The notes under the pieces are model-generated. The model did not search any database, was not told where the DNA came from, and saw nothing but the letters and a program-made list of their open reading frames with translations. This document shows positions 1 through 7,635 of a stretch of 7,898 bases of DNA, one piece after another; the stretch's first letter is position 1, and the number at the start of each line of letters is the position of its first letter. The position numbers and the translations under genes are program-made. The stretch covers positions 1 through 7,898 of the forward strand of contig CAZJAX010000093.1 of the NCBI GenBank assembly GCA_964543965.1, given 5' to 3'. The stretch comes from CAMDWQ01 sp964543965 (GTDB lineage: Bacteria > Omnitrophota > Gorgyraeia > 2-02-FULL-51-18).

Positions 1-709
1 GGATAGAAAATTTATCGCCGGCGCGCGAGGCCTTTTTCGTCAACTTCGGAGTCAGCGTCTGTCCTTCAGCGATCCATTTCTTAAGGATGCTTTTGGCTCC
101 GGCATCAAGGCGTCTTTGCGCCTCCTTCACGAAATAGCCGTTGCCGACATAGGTCTCGATGCAGCCCTCTCCTCCGCAAGCGCATTTGGGGCCCTTTTCG
201 TTGATCTTCAAGTGTCCGATCTCGGCCGCGGAATAGGCCGAGCCGTGGAAAAGCCTGCCGTTCAGGACGATGCCGCCGCCGACACCGGTGCCGAGCGTGA
301 GCGCGATCATATTGCGGGAACCGCGGCCGGCGCCGTAAAGATACTCGGCCAGCGCCATCGCGTTGGCGTCGTTGTCGACGAACACTTTCGTCTTCAGCCG
401 TTTTTCGAGAATGCGCTTAAGCGGGGTGTTCTTCCAGCCGGGGATGTTGGGGAAAAAGTAGACGAATCCCCTCTCCACATCGATCGGGCCGGGCGCGCCG
501 ATGCCGGCGCCCGCGACCTGATAGCCGCGGCGGCGTCCTTCCGCGGAAAGCGAGAGGATGCGGCGTGACATCTCTTTCAAGAAAAGTTCTTTTTTGGGAA
601 AATCACGGGTCGTAAAATCTTCGCGGACGAGGATCCTCCCGCCTCCGTCCACCAGCCCCAGCTTGACGCTGGTGCCGCCGATATCCACTCCGATAGCCGC
701 TTTTTTCAT
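1..709 (-). CDS. ROK-family sugar kinase (glucokinase-like), 3' end cut by window edge
   Basis: Probably an ATP-dependent cytoplasmic hexose kinase, most likely glucokinase, feeding sugar into glycolysis. 236 codons are visible and the frame is still open at base 1; ROK kinases are usually about 300-320 residues, so roughly a quarter is missing. Visible in order: the N-terminal phosphate-binding motif GVDIGGT (7-13); GAPGPID (71-77); the catalytic-base motif VDNDAN (111-116, presumed catalytic Asp114); LGTGVGGG (139-146); and the ROK zinc site, GH (165-166) followed by CACGGEGC (176-183), with presumed ligands His166, Cys176, Cys178 and Cys183. The ATG at 709 puts the usual MKK-AIGVDIGGT start first. 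An in-frame ATG at 718 would add three residues; neither has a clear Shine-Dalgarno site. It follows the second diguanylate cyclase by about 46 bp and may be co-transcribed. The kinase signatures are complete, so an unorthodox ROK repressor is unlikely: no N-terminal helix-turn-helix is present. Exact sugar specificity cannot be read from the sequence. Confidence 0.93.
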   Translation of the reverse strand, partial: MKKAAIGVDIGGTSVKLGLVDGGGRILVREDFTTRDFPKKELFLKEMSRRILSLSAEGRRRGYQVAGAGIGAPGPIDVERGFVYFFPNIPGWKNTPLKRILEKRLKTKVFVDNDANAMALAEYLYGAGRGSRNMIALTLGTGVGGGIVLNGRLFHGSAYSAAEIGHLKINEKGPKCACGGEGCIETYVGNGYFVKEAQRRLDAGAKSILKKWIAEGQTLTPKLTKKASRAGDKFSI

Positions 710-755
710 AGCGGACATTCTATCACAGGAAGCGCCGGAGCCGCCAATAAGGACG

Positions 756-2123
756 CTATTTGGTCTCTGAGGGCAGGTTGTAAAGGCAGACGCGGTTGCG
801 GCCCTGGCGCTTGGCCTGATACAGCGCCGAATCAGCCGCATCGATGATCATCGCCGCGTCGGTCGAGTCGTAATAGGCGTAGGTCGAGCATCCGATGCTG
901 ACGGTGACTTTCAATTTTTCATCGTAAGCCTTGAACGCGCGCTCCTCGATGGATCTCCGGATGCGCTCGGCGACCATCATCGCGAGGTTTTCGTCCGTTT
1001 CAATAAGGAGGACGGCGAATTCTTCCCCGCCGTAGCGGCCCACCATATCGACTTCGCGGACGCTGCTTTTGATCGAATCGGCGACCTGCTTGAGCACAAC
1101 GTCGCCGACCAAGTGCCCGTAGTTGTCGTTGAAACGCTTGAAATAATCGATATCGATCATGAGAAAAGACAGCTTGAACCCGAAGCGCTTCGAGCGGTCG
1201 AGTTCTCCCATGAGGCGATCCATCAGATGCCGGCGCACATAGACGCCCGTCAGACCGTCGGTGATGGCCAGCGTTTCGACACTCTCATAAAGCTTCACAC
1301 GCTCCATCTCGGAGACAAAGCGCTCGATAAGGATGTTGAGGAGGCGCACGTTGCGCGCCTTTAGTCCCGTCAGCATCAGGATCGAAAATATCTTGCGGTT
1401 CACCAGCATAGGATAAGCCGCGATCGACTTGTCCTGCATGAGCGGATTCGAGAAGATCTGCCGAAAGTCTTCGCCGAGCATGGCCTTCTGCGTCTTAAAG
1501 ATATGATTGAAGATCTTCGTTTCGCCCGAAAACAGAGTGCTGCGGACGCGCTCGCGGTTTTTCAGGAGAGCCTTGCGGTCGAAAATGCCCTGAAAATCCT
1601 GCGACGTGAGCTCGTAGACCTCTTCGGAGCGGATCATGCCGAGGTTTTCCTCGTCGAAACGCACGAGCTTCAAAGTCTGAAATTCAAAATTTTCCGCCAG
1701 CGCTTCCCCGAAGATAAGGAACACCTCGAACTGATCCAGCGACCGCGACATCTCCTTGACCTTGTCATAGAGCCCGGTGATCTCGGCGGCGCGCCGTTCC
1801 AAAAGCTCGGCCTCGAGGGTCTTTTCTGTCAGTTCATGCTGTGAGCGGCCGAGCTCTCGCGAAGCCAGATCGATCTCGTCCTCGACGATGACCGACCGGG
1901 CGTAGACCCACTGCCGAAACTGGTGAGCGCCGTAAAATACAAGCGCTGAAAACACCACATAATAGCCCCAGGCAAACGGATCGATCGGAGTCTTGACGGC
2001 CAGGTATGTCGCCAGAGCGAATATCGAAATGAAGATGAGCCGCCGGTCTTTCTCGGAGCCGACGAAGTGCACGAGAAACAGGATCGAGAACCAGAGGTTG
2101 TTAAGGACTAGATATTTCCACAT
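756..2123 (-). CDS. Membrane-anchored diguanylate cyclase (GGDEF) with intact inhibitory site
   Basis: Makes cyclic di-GMP from two GTP at the inner membrane. 455 residues. The N-terminus has about three hydrophobic segments (roughly 8-21, 28-43, 52-68) and then a charged, probably coiled-coil stretch (about 80-128). Residues 130-280 look like a divergent GAF-type sensor domain, with no family motif I can name with certainty. The GGDEF domain covers about 285-450. It has the start motif TDGLTG (288-293), metal and nucleotide residues Asp324, Asn332 and Asp341, the active-site loop GGEEF (365-369), and an inhibitory I-site REVD (356-359) at the normal distance before the loop. All catalytic positions look intact, so an active, product-inhibited enzyme is expected. 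The ATG at 2123 lies inside the previous gene (16-bp overlap) and has a good Shine-Dalgarno site, AGGAAGGA, about 7 bases upstream, suggesting translational coupling to the preceding cyclase. The signal it senses is unknown. Confidence 0.93.
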   Translation of the reverse strand: MWKYLVLNNLWFSILFLVHFVGSEKDRRLIFISIFALATYLAVKTPIDPFAWGYYVVFSALVFYGAHQFRQWVYARSVIVEDEIDLASRELGRSQHELTEKTLEAELLERRAAEITGLYDKVKEMSRSLDQFEVFLIFGEALAENFEFQTLKLVRFDEENLGMIRSEEVYELTSQDFQGIFDRKALLKNRERVRSTLFSGETKIFNHIFKTQKAMLGEDFRQIFSNPLMQDKSIAAYPMLVNRKIFSILMLTGLKARNVRLLNILIERFVSEMERVKLYESVETLAITDGLTGVYVRRHLMDRLMGELDRSKRFGFKLSFLMIDIDYFKRFNDNYGHLVGDVVLKQVADSIKSSVREVDMVGRYGGEEFAVLLIETDENLAMMVAERIRRSIEERAFKAYDEKLKVTVSIGCSTYAYYDSTDAAMIIDAADSALYQAKRQGRNRVCLYNLPSETK

Positions 2124-3520
2124 ACCCGATTCCTTCCTGACCGCTTAGCCTCGTAAAGGTTCAGATCCGCGGCGCGCACGAGCTCCTCGGCGGTAAAACC
2201 GCCGTCCGGAAACGTCACGACTCCAAAGGACGCCGTTATGCTGCTCTCGATGCGGCGGAGCGTGAGCTTGTTCTTTTCGATGGCGGTGCGCAGACGCTCG
2301 GCCGCGCTCACGGCTTCGGCGTGGTCCTTGTTGGGAAGCAGCACGATGAACTCTTCTCCGCCGTAGCGCGCCACGAGGTCGACCAGGCTCACGTTGTTCT
2401 GCAGGATGCCTGCGATGCTTTTCAGCACCATGTCCCCGGCCGAATGACCATACTCATCGTTGTAGCGTTTGAAATGATCGATGTCGAGCAGGATGAGCGA
2501 AAAAGGCTTGCGGCTCATCTGAGAGCGCTTGATCTCCTCGGCGAGACGCTCTTGAAAATAACGGTAAAGAAAGAGCCCCGTAAGACTGTCATGCACCGCC
2601 AGTTCCTCCATCTTCTTGTAGAGGAGGCGGTTTCTTAAGATCCCGGCCCCTAAGTCCGAGATGATGTCGAGAAGCCTTAGATCGTCCGGGCTGAACTGCC
2701 GCGGCGACCCAGAGCTGACGCGGAGCACGCCGAGGACTTTGTTCTCCGTCATGAGCGGGCTGGCCGCGACGGAACGCATCGCTTCTTCTTCAGCGCCTTT
2801 CTCTATGCCGAAACGGAAATCGCTCTTTGAATCCTCGACCATGACCGGACGCGAGCGCCTCACCACCCACTGGTCGAAAATGCTGCCGTGCTTTTCCAAT
2901 ACCGAACCGCCCGCACGCCTCCTCGACGCGGCGAGCCAAAGCTGCTGGTTAGACTCGTTGAGCAGGTACAGGACGCATTCGTCGGCGCTGCGGAACGTCG
3001 ACTGCACTTCGGAAAGCATGCGGTCGGCCACGTCGTTGACATCCGGAATGTCCTTGAGCACGTCCGAAAATCGATGCAGGTCGATAAACCGCTCGATCTT
3101 GTCCTCGAGCGCTTTCTTCAGCTCTTCCTTTTTAAGCGCCTCTTCACGGGCAAGACGCGTATCTTCCATCAGTTTTTCATATACCAGACGCCGCTTATTG
3201 AGTTTCTTCTGAACTTCATAAAGAAATGAAACAATGAGGATAAAAAGAAAGCCATAAAAAAAGATCTGGAGAAAATACGAGGGCTCCTTCGTCGCGAGGC
3301 ATAGATAAAATACCATCGAAACGGAAAGAAACGTCAGGACAGCGGCCGCGATGGGCCCCGAGAACGCCCACACGAATATCAGGATCAGGTAGGAAATGAA
3401 AAAAAACGGAGAAATGATCTGGTTGGTGAGCTCGAGGTCGAACTTAAGTATATGAAATGTAGAAAAAAGAAGGCAGACCCATACCGCGAATGATGCAATA
3501 GGTATCAAAAATGGCGGCAG
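2108..3520 (-). CDS. Membrane-anchored GAF-GGDEF diguanylate cyclase, I-site degenerate, probable CTG start
   Basis: Synthesises cyclic di-GMP. Residues here count from the TTG at 3508. There are about four hydrophobic segments (5-20, 30-48, 52-70, 79-97), then a Lys/Glu-rich coiled coil (about 99-140). A GAF-like domain (about 141-295) contains stretches typical of GAF folds: a conserved DQWVV-RRSRPVMVED region near 212-226 and SPLMTENKVLGVL near 250-262. The GGDEF domain (about 300-463) has DSLTG (307-311), Asp342, Asn350, Asp359 and GGEEF (383-387). Where RxxD is expected there is SLVD (374-377), so the inhibitory arginine is missing. The TTG at 3508 has no Shine-Dalgarno site at usable distance. 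The in-frame CTG at 3520 lies 5 bases after GGGGAGGT (3526-3533) and adds MPPF, so I prefer it (470 residues); an in-frame TAG lies just upstream. The gene follows the ABC ATPase by 34 bp and overlaps the next cyclase by 16 bp, a tandem paralogue pair. Confidence 0.9.
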   Translation of the reverse strand: MPPFLIPIASFAVWVCLLFSTFHILKFDLELTNQIISPFFFISYLILIFVWAFSGPIAAAVLTFLSVSMVFYLCLATKEPSYFLQIFFYGFLFILIVSFLYEVQKKLNKRRLVYEKLMEDTRLAREEALKKEELKKALEDKIERFIDLHRFSDVLKDIPDVNDVADRMLSEVQSTFRSADECVLYLLNESNQQLWLAASRRRAGGSVLEKHGSIFDQWVVRRSRPVMVEDSKSDFRFGIEKGAEEEAMRSVAASPLMTENKVLGVLRVSSGSPRQFSPDDLRLLDIISDLGAGILRNRLLYKKMEELAVHDSLTGLFLYRYFQERLAEEIKRSQMSRKPFSLILLDIDHFKRYNDEYGHSAGDMVLKSIAGILQNNVSLVDLVARYGGEEFIVLLPNKDHAEAVSAAERLRTAIEKNKLTLRRIESSITASFGVVTFPDGGFTAEELVRAADLNLYEAKRSGRNRVCGNI

Positions 3521-3525
3521 AGTCT

Positions 3526-3533
3526 ACCTCCCC
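3526..3533 (-). promoter_or_regulatory. Strong Shine-Dalgarno site that decides the cyclase start
   Basis: On the minus strand this reads GGGGAGGT, a near-perfect match to the anti-Shine-Dalgarno. It ends 5 bases before an in-frame CTG (3518-3520) but 17 bases before the in-frame TTG (3506-3508). The spacing favours CTG initiation. The site sits in the 34-bp gap after the ABC ATPase stop. Confidence 0.7.
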
Positions 3534-3535
3534 GA

Positions 3536-3549
3536 CCGGGCGTACCCGG
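3536..3549 (-). other. Small GC hairpin between ATPase stop and cyclase Shine-Dalgarno
   Basis: CCGGG (3536-3540), a four-base loop CGTA, and CCCGG (3545-3549) form a 5-bp stem with a tetraloop. It is directly upstream of the strong ribosome binding site. There is no U-run after it, so it is not a rho-independent terminator. It could slow 3' decay or modulate access to the Shine-Dalgarno site, or it may be chance. Confidence 0.35.
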
Positions 3550-3554
3550 AAGGC

Positions 3555-4658
<1,104 letters not shown>

Positions 4659-4669
4659 TTAGCTTTCCT

Positions 4670-5530
4670 TTATCTTGTGAGCGAAGATTGAAAAAAACCC
4701 GCAAACTGGCTAAGCGACGACTTCATCTGCCGGCGGTGTATGATCTTGTCGATCATGCCGTGCTCCAGCAAAAACTCGGACGTCTGGAAACCCGGGGGCA
4801 GTTTCTGGCGTATCGTCTGTTCGATGACACGCGGTCCCGTGAAACCGATGAGCGCCTTGGGCTCGGCCACAATAAGGTCGCCGAGAGAAGCGAAGCTCGC
4901 CATGATGCCTGCCATCGTGGGGTTGGTCAACACGGAAATGAAAAGGAGCCCGGCTTCGTGATGCTTGGCCAGCGCCTGGGAGGTCTTGGCCATCTGCATG
5001 AGCGAAAACATGCCCTCGTACATGCGCGCGCCGCCGCCGGAACCCGACACGACGACGACAGGAAGTTTTTTCCGGGTCGCGTGCTCGATCATGCGCGTCA
5101 GCTTCTCGCCGACGACCGATCCCATCGAACCCATGATAAAGCGGGAATCTGTCACGCCGAGCGCGATCTTCTGGCCTTCCATGAGGCCTTCGCCGGTGAT
5201 GACCGCATCGACGAGACCCGTCGACGCCTGATCTTCTTTGAGTTTGATGGGGTAAGCTTTGGGACCGCGGAACTTGAGCGGGTCGCCCGAGGTCAGCAGA
5301 CGATCCATCTCTTTAAAGGTGCCCTCGTCCATGAGCTGCGCGACGCGCTCGCCGGCTGACAGCGTGAAGTGATAGTCGCACTTGGGGCAGACCTTGAAGT
5401 CTTCCTCGAGAGTCTTGTTGTAAATGATCTCGCCGCATTCTTCGCACTTGGTCCAAAGGCCCTCGGGAATATCGCGGCGTTTGACCAGGCGGACGGCCGA
5501 ATTCGTTTTCGATCTGTCGTTAAAAGGCAT
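4670..5530 (-). CDS. accD: Acetyl-CoA carboxylase carboxyltransferase subunit beta
   Basis: With AccA it moves the carboxyl group from carboxybiotin-BCCP to acetyl-CoA, making malonyl-CoA for fatty-acid synthesis. 286 residues, normal for AccD. It has the N-terminal four-cysteine zinc ribbon (Cys29, Cys32, Cys48, Cys51) and then the crotonase-fold carboxyltransferase domain: GVTDSRFIMGSMGSVVGEK (125-143), SGSGGGARMYEG (162-173), TNPTMAGIMASFASLGD (202-218), and the family hallmark IGFTGPRVIEQTIRQKLPPG (228-247). The third block differs from the PTTGGV form in E. coli AccD: TMAG replaces TTGG, so one glycine of the pair is alanine. No AccA domain is fused and accA is not in the window. The ATG at 5530 has AAGGGG about 8 bases upstream and lies about 32 bp after an extended -10 promoter. 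The stop lies against the Shine-Dalgarno site of the following ABC ATPase gene. Confidence 0.97.
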   Translation of the reverse strand: MPFNDRSKTNSAVRLVKRRDIPEGLWTKCEECGEIIYNKTLEEDFKVCPKCDYHFTLSAGERVAQLMDEGTFKEMDRLLTSGDPLKFRGPKAYPIKLKEDQASTGLVDAVITGEGLMEGQKIALGVTDSRFIMGSMGSVVGEKLTRMIEHATRKKLPVVVVSGSGGGARMYEGMFSLMQMAKTSQALAKHHEAGLLFISVLTNPTMAGIMASFASLGDLIVAEPKALIGFTGPRVIEQTIRQKLPPGFQTSEFLLEHGMIDKIIHRRQMKSSLSQFAGFFQSSLTR

Positions 5531-5562
5531 GCGAAAACCCCTTTTGGCTTAACAAACCAAGA

Positions 5563-5591
5563 ATCATAGCATAAATCGGGCGATGTTCCAA
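5563..5591 (-). promoter_or_regulatory. Housekeeping-sigma extended -10 promoter for accD unit
   Basis: On the minus strand TTGGAA (5586-5591) is followed after exactly 17 bases by TATGAT (5563-5568). TGC directly precedes the -10, giving an extended -10 motif. The predicted start of transcription, near 5556, leaves a leader of about 25 bases before the accD ATG. It begins 5 bp after the glycosyltransferase stop. Match to consensus is 5 of 6 at -10 and 4 of 6 at -35. This marks the likely beginning of the accD-ATPase-cyclase-kinase unit. Confidence 0.7.
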
Positions 5592-5595
5592 TCCT

Positions 5596-6268
5596 CTAGC
5601 GGATCTGCCAGTAAAGGCCGGAGAGCTCCCCGAAGGTTTTGAGGATCNNNNNNNNNNTGATGCGGAATACCTATCTCCTGGATCTTGCAGCCCTTCTTCT
5701 CGAGCCGCGCCAGCATCTCGGCGTTTATCAGGAGCTGGTCGGAACGCAACTCTACGCCTTGCAAGCATTTACGGCGTATCAATTTGAAAGCGCAGTCCAT
5801 ATCGCGAACCTTCAAGCCGAAGAGAACGCGGCTAAGCCACGACCAAAGAAAGCCGTTGAGGCGGCGGCCGGCATGGTCTTTGCGGGACAAGCGGTAGCCC
5901 GCCACGACGTCGCAGCTGTCGATCTTGGAAAAAAGCTTTTCGATATCGGCGATATGAAACTGGTTGTCGCCATCGGTCAGAAACACGAGGTCTTTGGAAG
6001 CGTTCTTGATGGCGCTGCGGACAGCGGCGCCGTAACCGATGTTGTAATCATGGCGGACGAGCTTGACTCGTGGGTTCTTCTGCGCCCACGTGCGGATGAC
6101 GTCGGCTGTTTTGTCCCGGCTGCCGTCATCGACGACGATCACTTCATAATCGACGCCGTACTCCTCCCCCGTCTTCACGGCCTGCTCGATGACGGCGCCG
6201 ACATTGGCCTCTTCGTTGTAGCAGGGAAACGTGAACGAGATGGAAGTCAGAGCGCGGGGCTTGATCAC
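5596..6268 (-). CDS. Family 2 glycosyltransferase, dolichol/polyprenyl-phosphate sugar synthase-like, broken by assembly gap
   Basis: Transfers a sugar from a nucleotide sugar, probably to a polyprenyl phosphate or envelope glycan, on the cytoplasmic membrane face. The GT-A domain shows FPCYNEEANVG (14-24), VVDDGSRDKT (45-54), NIGYGAAVRSA (76-86) and the DxD-like DGDNQF (99-104). It then has DMDCAFKLIRR (156-166) and INAEMLARL (181-189), both typical of the DPM1/GtrB-like branch. After GIPH (200-203) ten Ns (5648-5657) interrupt the gene. Beyond the Ns one minus frame reads ILKTFGELSGLYWQIR and stops at TAG (5596-5598), a plausible family C-terminus. The frame kept by counting ten Ns instead reads on past 5580 into the accD promoter. 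So the gap is not ten bases. The start is GTG at 6268, overlapping the DUF1015 stop by 4 bp (GTGA), which implies coupled translation. No C-terminal membrane helices are visible. Acceptor and sugar are unknown. Confidence 0.88.
5648..5657. other. Assembly gap (10 N)
   Basis: Ten undefined bases lie inside the glycosyltransferase gene. Keeping the frame between the GIPH codons and the downstream ILKTFGELSG segment needs a gap length divisible by three, so ten is a placeholder. Relatives usually have a dozen or more residues between these motifs, so the real gap is probably a few tens of bases. Confidence 0.95.
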
Positions 6269-7551
6269 GGGTGCTGGATGCCGTCCTCAAAGCTATGGAA
6301 CACGAGGCCCGAAAGAAGCTTCGGGTAAAAATACGTGGATTTCTGCGGCATCTTGAGGCCCTTCTTCGAAGCCAGGATCATCTCCTGCAGCGAGGTAGGC
6401 CGCAGGAAAAGCGCCGCGTCGAAGTCGCCGCTGTCGACCCGCGCCACCGCGTCTTTCGGATCGCGCGTAAAATCGATCGAAGGAGACTTTTCGATCTTCT
6501 TGATGCCGAAGCATGGCTCGATGATCATCTTGTGAAGCACCGCGACGTCAAGGCGGTCGACGGGATTGTTCTTCACTTTCTTGCTGTAAGACGCGTTGAG
6601 GCGAAAAAGCTTATAGCCGTCGGCTTTCGTATAGATGCCGAAATCGTAGGGCTTGCCGGGCACTTCTTCACGGTAAGCGTCAAGGTGTCCGAGCACGGCG
6701 CCGAGACTGTAGGCCGTTTCGATAGAACCGCGCGAGGCGAGCTTTTTGAAGCTTGCGGCGCTGGGGACCTTGATCAGCCGGTGCGTCGGGAATATCTTGA
6801 ACGGGTTGTGCAGGCAGTCCGTGAAATACGTGAGCACGTACTCCCAGCCGTGCTGTCCGCTCAGCTTTTCCTTGCCGGCGCTGAGCTTCTTGAAATTTAG
6901 CGCGGTCTCGAAGCGGTGGTGCCCGTCGGCGATATACATCGGCTTGGTCTTGAGGCATTTTTGGATGGCCTTGATGACGGGCTCGCGCGTCTCAAGGTAC
7001 ACGCGATGGCGCACGTCGTCCATCGTGACGTCGACGATGGGGGCGGTCTTGGTAGTCTTCTTGAGATTTTCCTGCACGGTACCCTTCGGGTCTTCGAATA
7101 ATCCGAAGATGGGGCTTAAGTTGGTTCGCGTGGCCTTCAAAAGATGCAGACGGTCTTCTTTGGGTCCGGTGAGCGTGTTCTCGTGCTTGAGCACGGCTTT
7201 TTCGTCGAGCTTCATGAGCGAGAGGAAACCGATGCGGGTCTTGTTCTTGCCCTCTTCGCGGTAGTCCTGCACGTAGACGTAAAGCGAAGGTTTCTCTTCA
7301 TGCGTCAGGACGTAGAACTTTTTCCAGCGTTTTAGATAATCGGCAGCGCGGCTGTACTTGTCGCTGCCGGGTTTGTCGCCGGGCTCGTCAGCGCCGAGCT
7401 CGACGCGGATCACGTTGTAGTGGTTCTCTTCGTAGAGTCTTTTCTGCTGAGCGGGCGAGATAACGTCGTAAGGCGGAGCCAGCACTTTTGAAAGGTCTTT
7501 GTTCTGGGTAGGGTTGTAGCGCCAACCGCGGAAAGGTTTGATCTCTGGCAT
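6265..7551 (-). CDS. DUF1015 family protein
   Basis: Conserved protein of unknown exact function, 428 residues, close to the usual DUF1015 length (about 400-430). Recognisable blocks in order: MPEIKPFRGWRYN (1-13), APPYDVIS (25-32), HENT (123-126), TNLSPIFGLF (143-152), IADGHHRFETAL (207-218), LHNPFKIFPTHRLI (247-260), DVAVLHKMIIEP (335-346), and a C-terminal FLRPTS...MPQKSTYFYPKLLSGLVFHSF block (382-421). The conserved DGHHR resembles the nucleotide-binding motif of ParB/sulfiredoxin-fold proteins, some of which are serine kinases. That gives a weak hint of a nucleotide-dependent activity and is not an assignment. No signal peptide or membrane segment is visible, so it is probably cytoplasmic. 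The ATG at 7551 has AAGGA (7561-7565) 9 bases upstream and lies about 50 bp after a TATAAT promoter. Its stop overlaps the glycosyltransferase start, so the two are made together. Confidence 0.93.
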   Translation of the reverse strand: MPEIKPFRGWRYNPTQNKDLSKVLAPPYDVISPAQQKRLYEENHYNVIRVELGADEPGDKPGSDKYSRAADYLKRWKKFYVLTHEEKPSLYVYVQDYREEGKNKTRIGFLSLMKLDEKAVLKHENTLTGPKEDRLHLLKATRTNLSPIFGLFEDPKGTVQENLKKTTKTAPIVDVTMDDVRHRVYLETREPVIKAIQKCLKTKPMYIADGHHRFETALNFKKLSAGKEKLSGQHGWEYVLTYFTDCLHNPFKIFPTHRLIKVPSAASFKKLASRGSIETAYSLGAVLGHLDAYREEVPGKPYDFGIYTKADGYKLFRLNASYSKKVKNNPVDRLDVAVLHKMIIEPCFGIKKIEKSPSIDFTRDPKDAVARVDSGDFDAALFLRPTSLQEMILASKKGLKMPQKSTYFYPKLLSGLVFHSFEDGIQHP

Positions 7552-7581
7552 GGGATTAATTCCTTATATGATCAATGGATT

Positions 7582-7595
7582 ATTTATTAATAAAT
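7582..7595. repeat. Perfect 14-bp AT palindrome at the DUF1015 transcription start
   Basis: ATTTATTAATAAAT is a perfect inverted repeat lying just downstream of the TATAAT box and across the predicted transcription start, before the DUF1015 Shine-Dalgarno. A repressor operator would fit this position. AT-rich palindromes also arise easily by chance in such leaders. Confidence 0.4.
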
Positions 7596-7599
7596 GTTC

Positions 7600-7608
7600 A
7601 TTATAACA
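7600..7608 (-). promoter_or_regulatory. Extended -10 promoter for DUF1015-glycosyltransferase unit
   Basis: On the minus strand the bases read TGTTATAAT: a perfect TATAAT (7600-7605) with the TGn extension. No good TTGACA-like -35 is present at 16-18 bases (CCAAAC at 17), so it would depend on the extended -10. The surrounding 45 bases are much more AT-rich than the rest of the window, as expected for a promoter. The leader to the DUF1015 ATG would be about 40 bases. Confidence 0.6.
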
Positions 7609-7635
7609 CATTTTGGGGTTCGGTTTGGAGGCTCT

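Noticed and set aside
2661..3212. Long plus-strand serine-rich open frame opposite the first cyclase
   Set aside because: The composition (mostly Ser, Arg, Leu) is what the complement of a coiled-coil and GAF coding region gives. No start signal or motif was seen.
3536..3549. Hairpin after the ABC ATPase gene as a terminator
   Set aside because: The stem is only 5 bp and is followed by the cyclase Shine-Dalgarno site, not by a U-run.
4688..5359. Long plus-strand open frame (223 codons) opposite accD
   Set aside because: It lies antisense to a gene with complete AccD motifs. The peptide is rich in His/Arg/Asp with no family motif, typical of a mirror frame in GC-rich coding DNA.
5520..5768. 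Minus-strand frame running from the glycosyltransferase through the Ns into the accD start
   Set aside because: Upstream of the gap it is out of frame with the GT2 motifs, and downstream it crosses the accD promoter. It is an artefact of the gap.
5639..6900. Two plus-strand open frames over the glycosyltransferase and DUF1015 genes
   Set aside because: Both mirror well-supported minus-strand genes and carry no recognisable domain.
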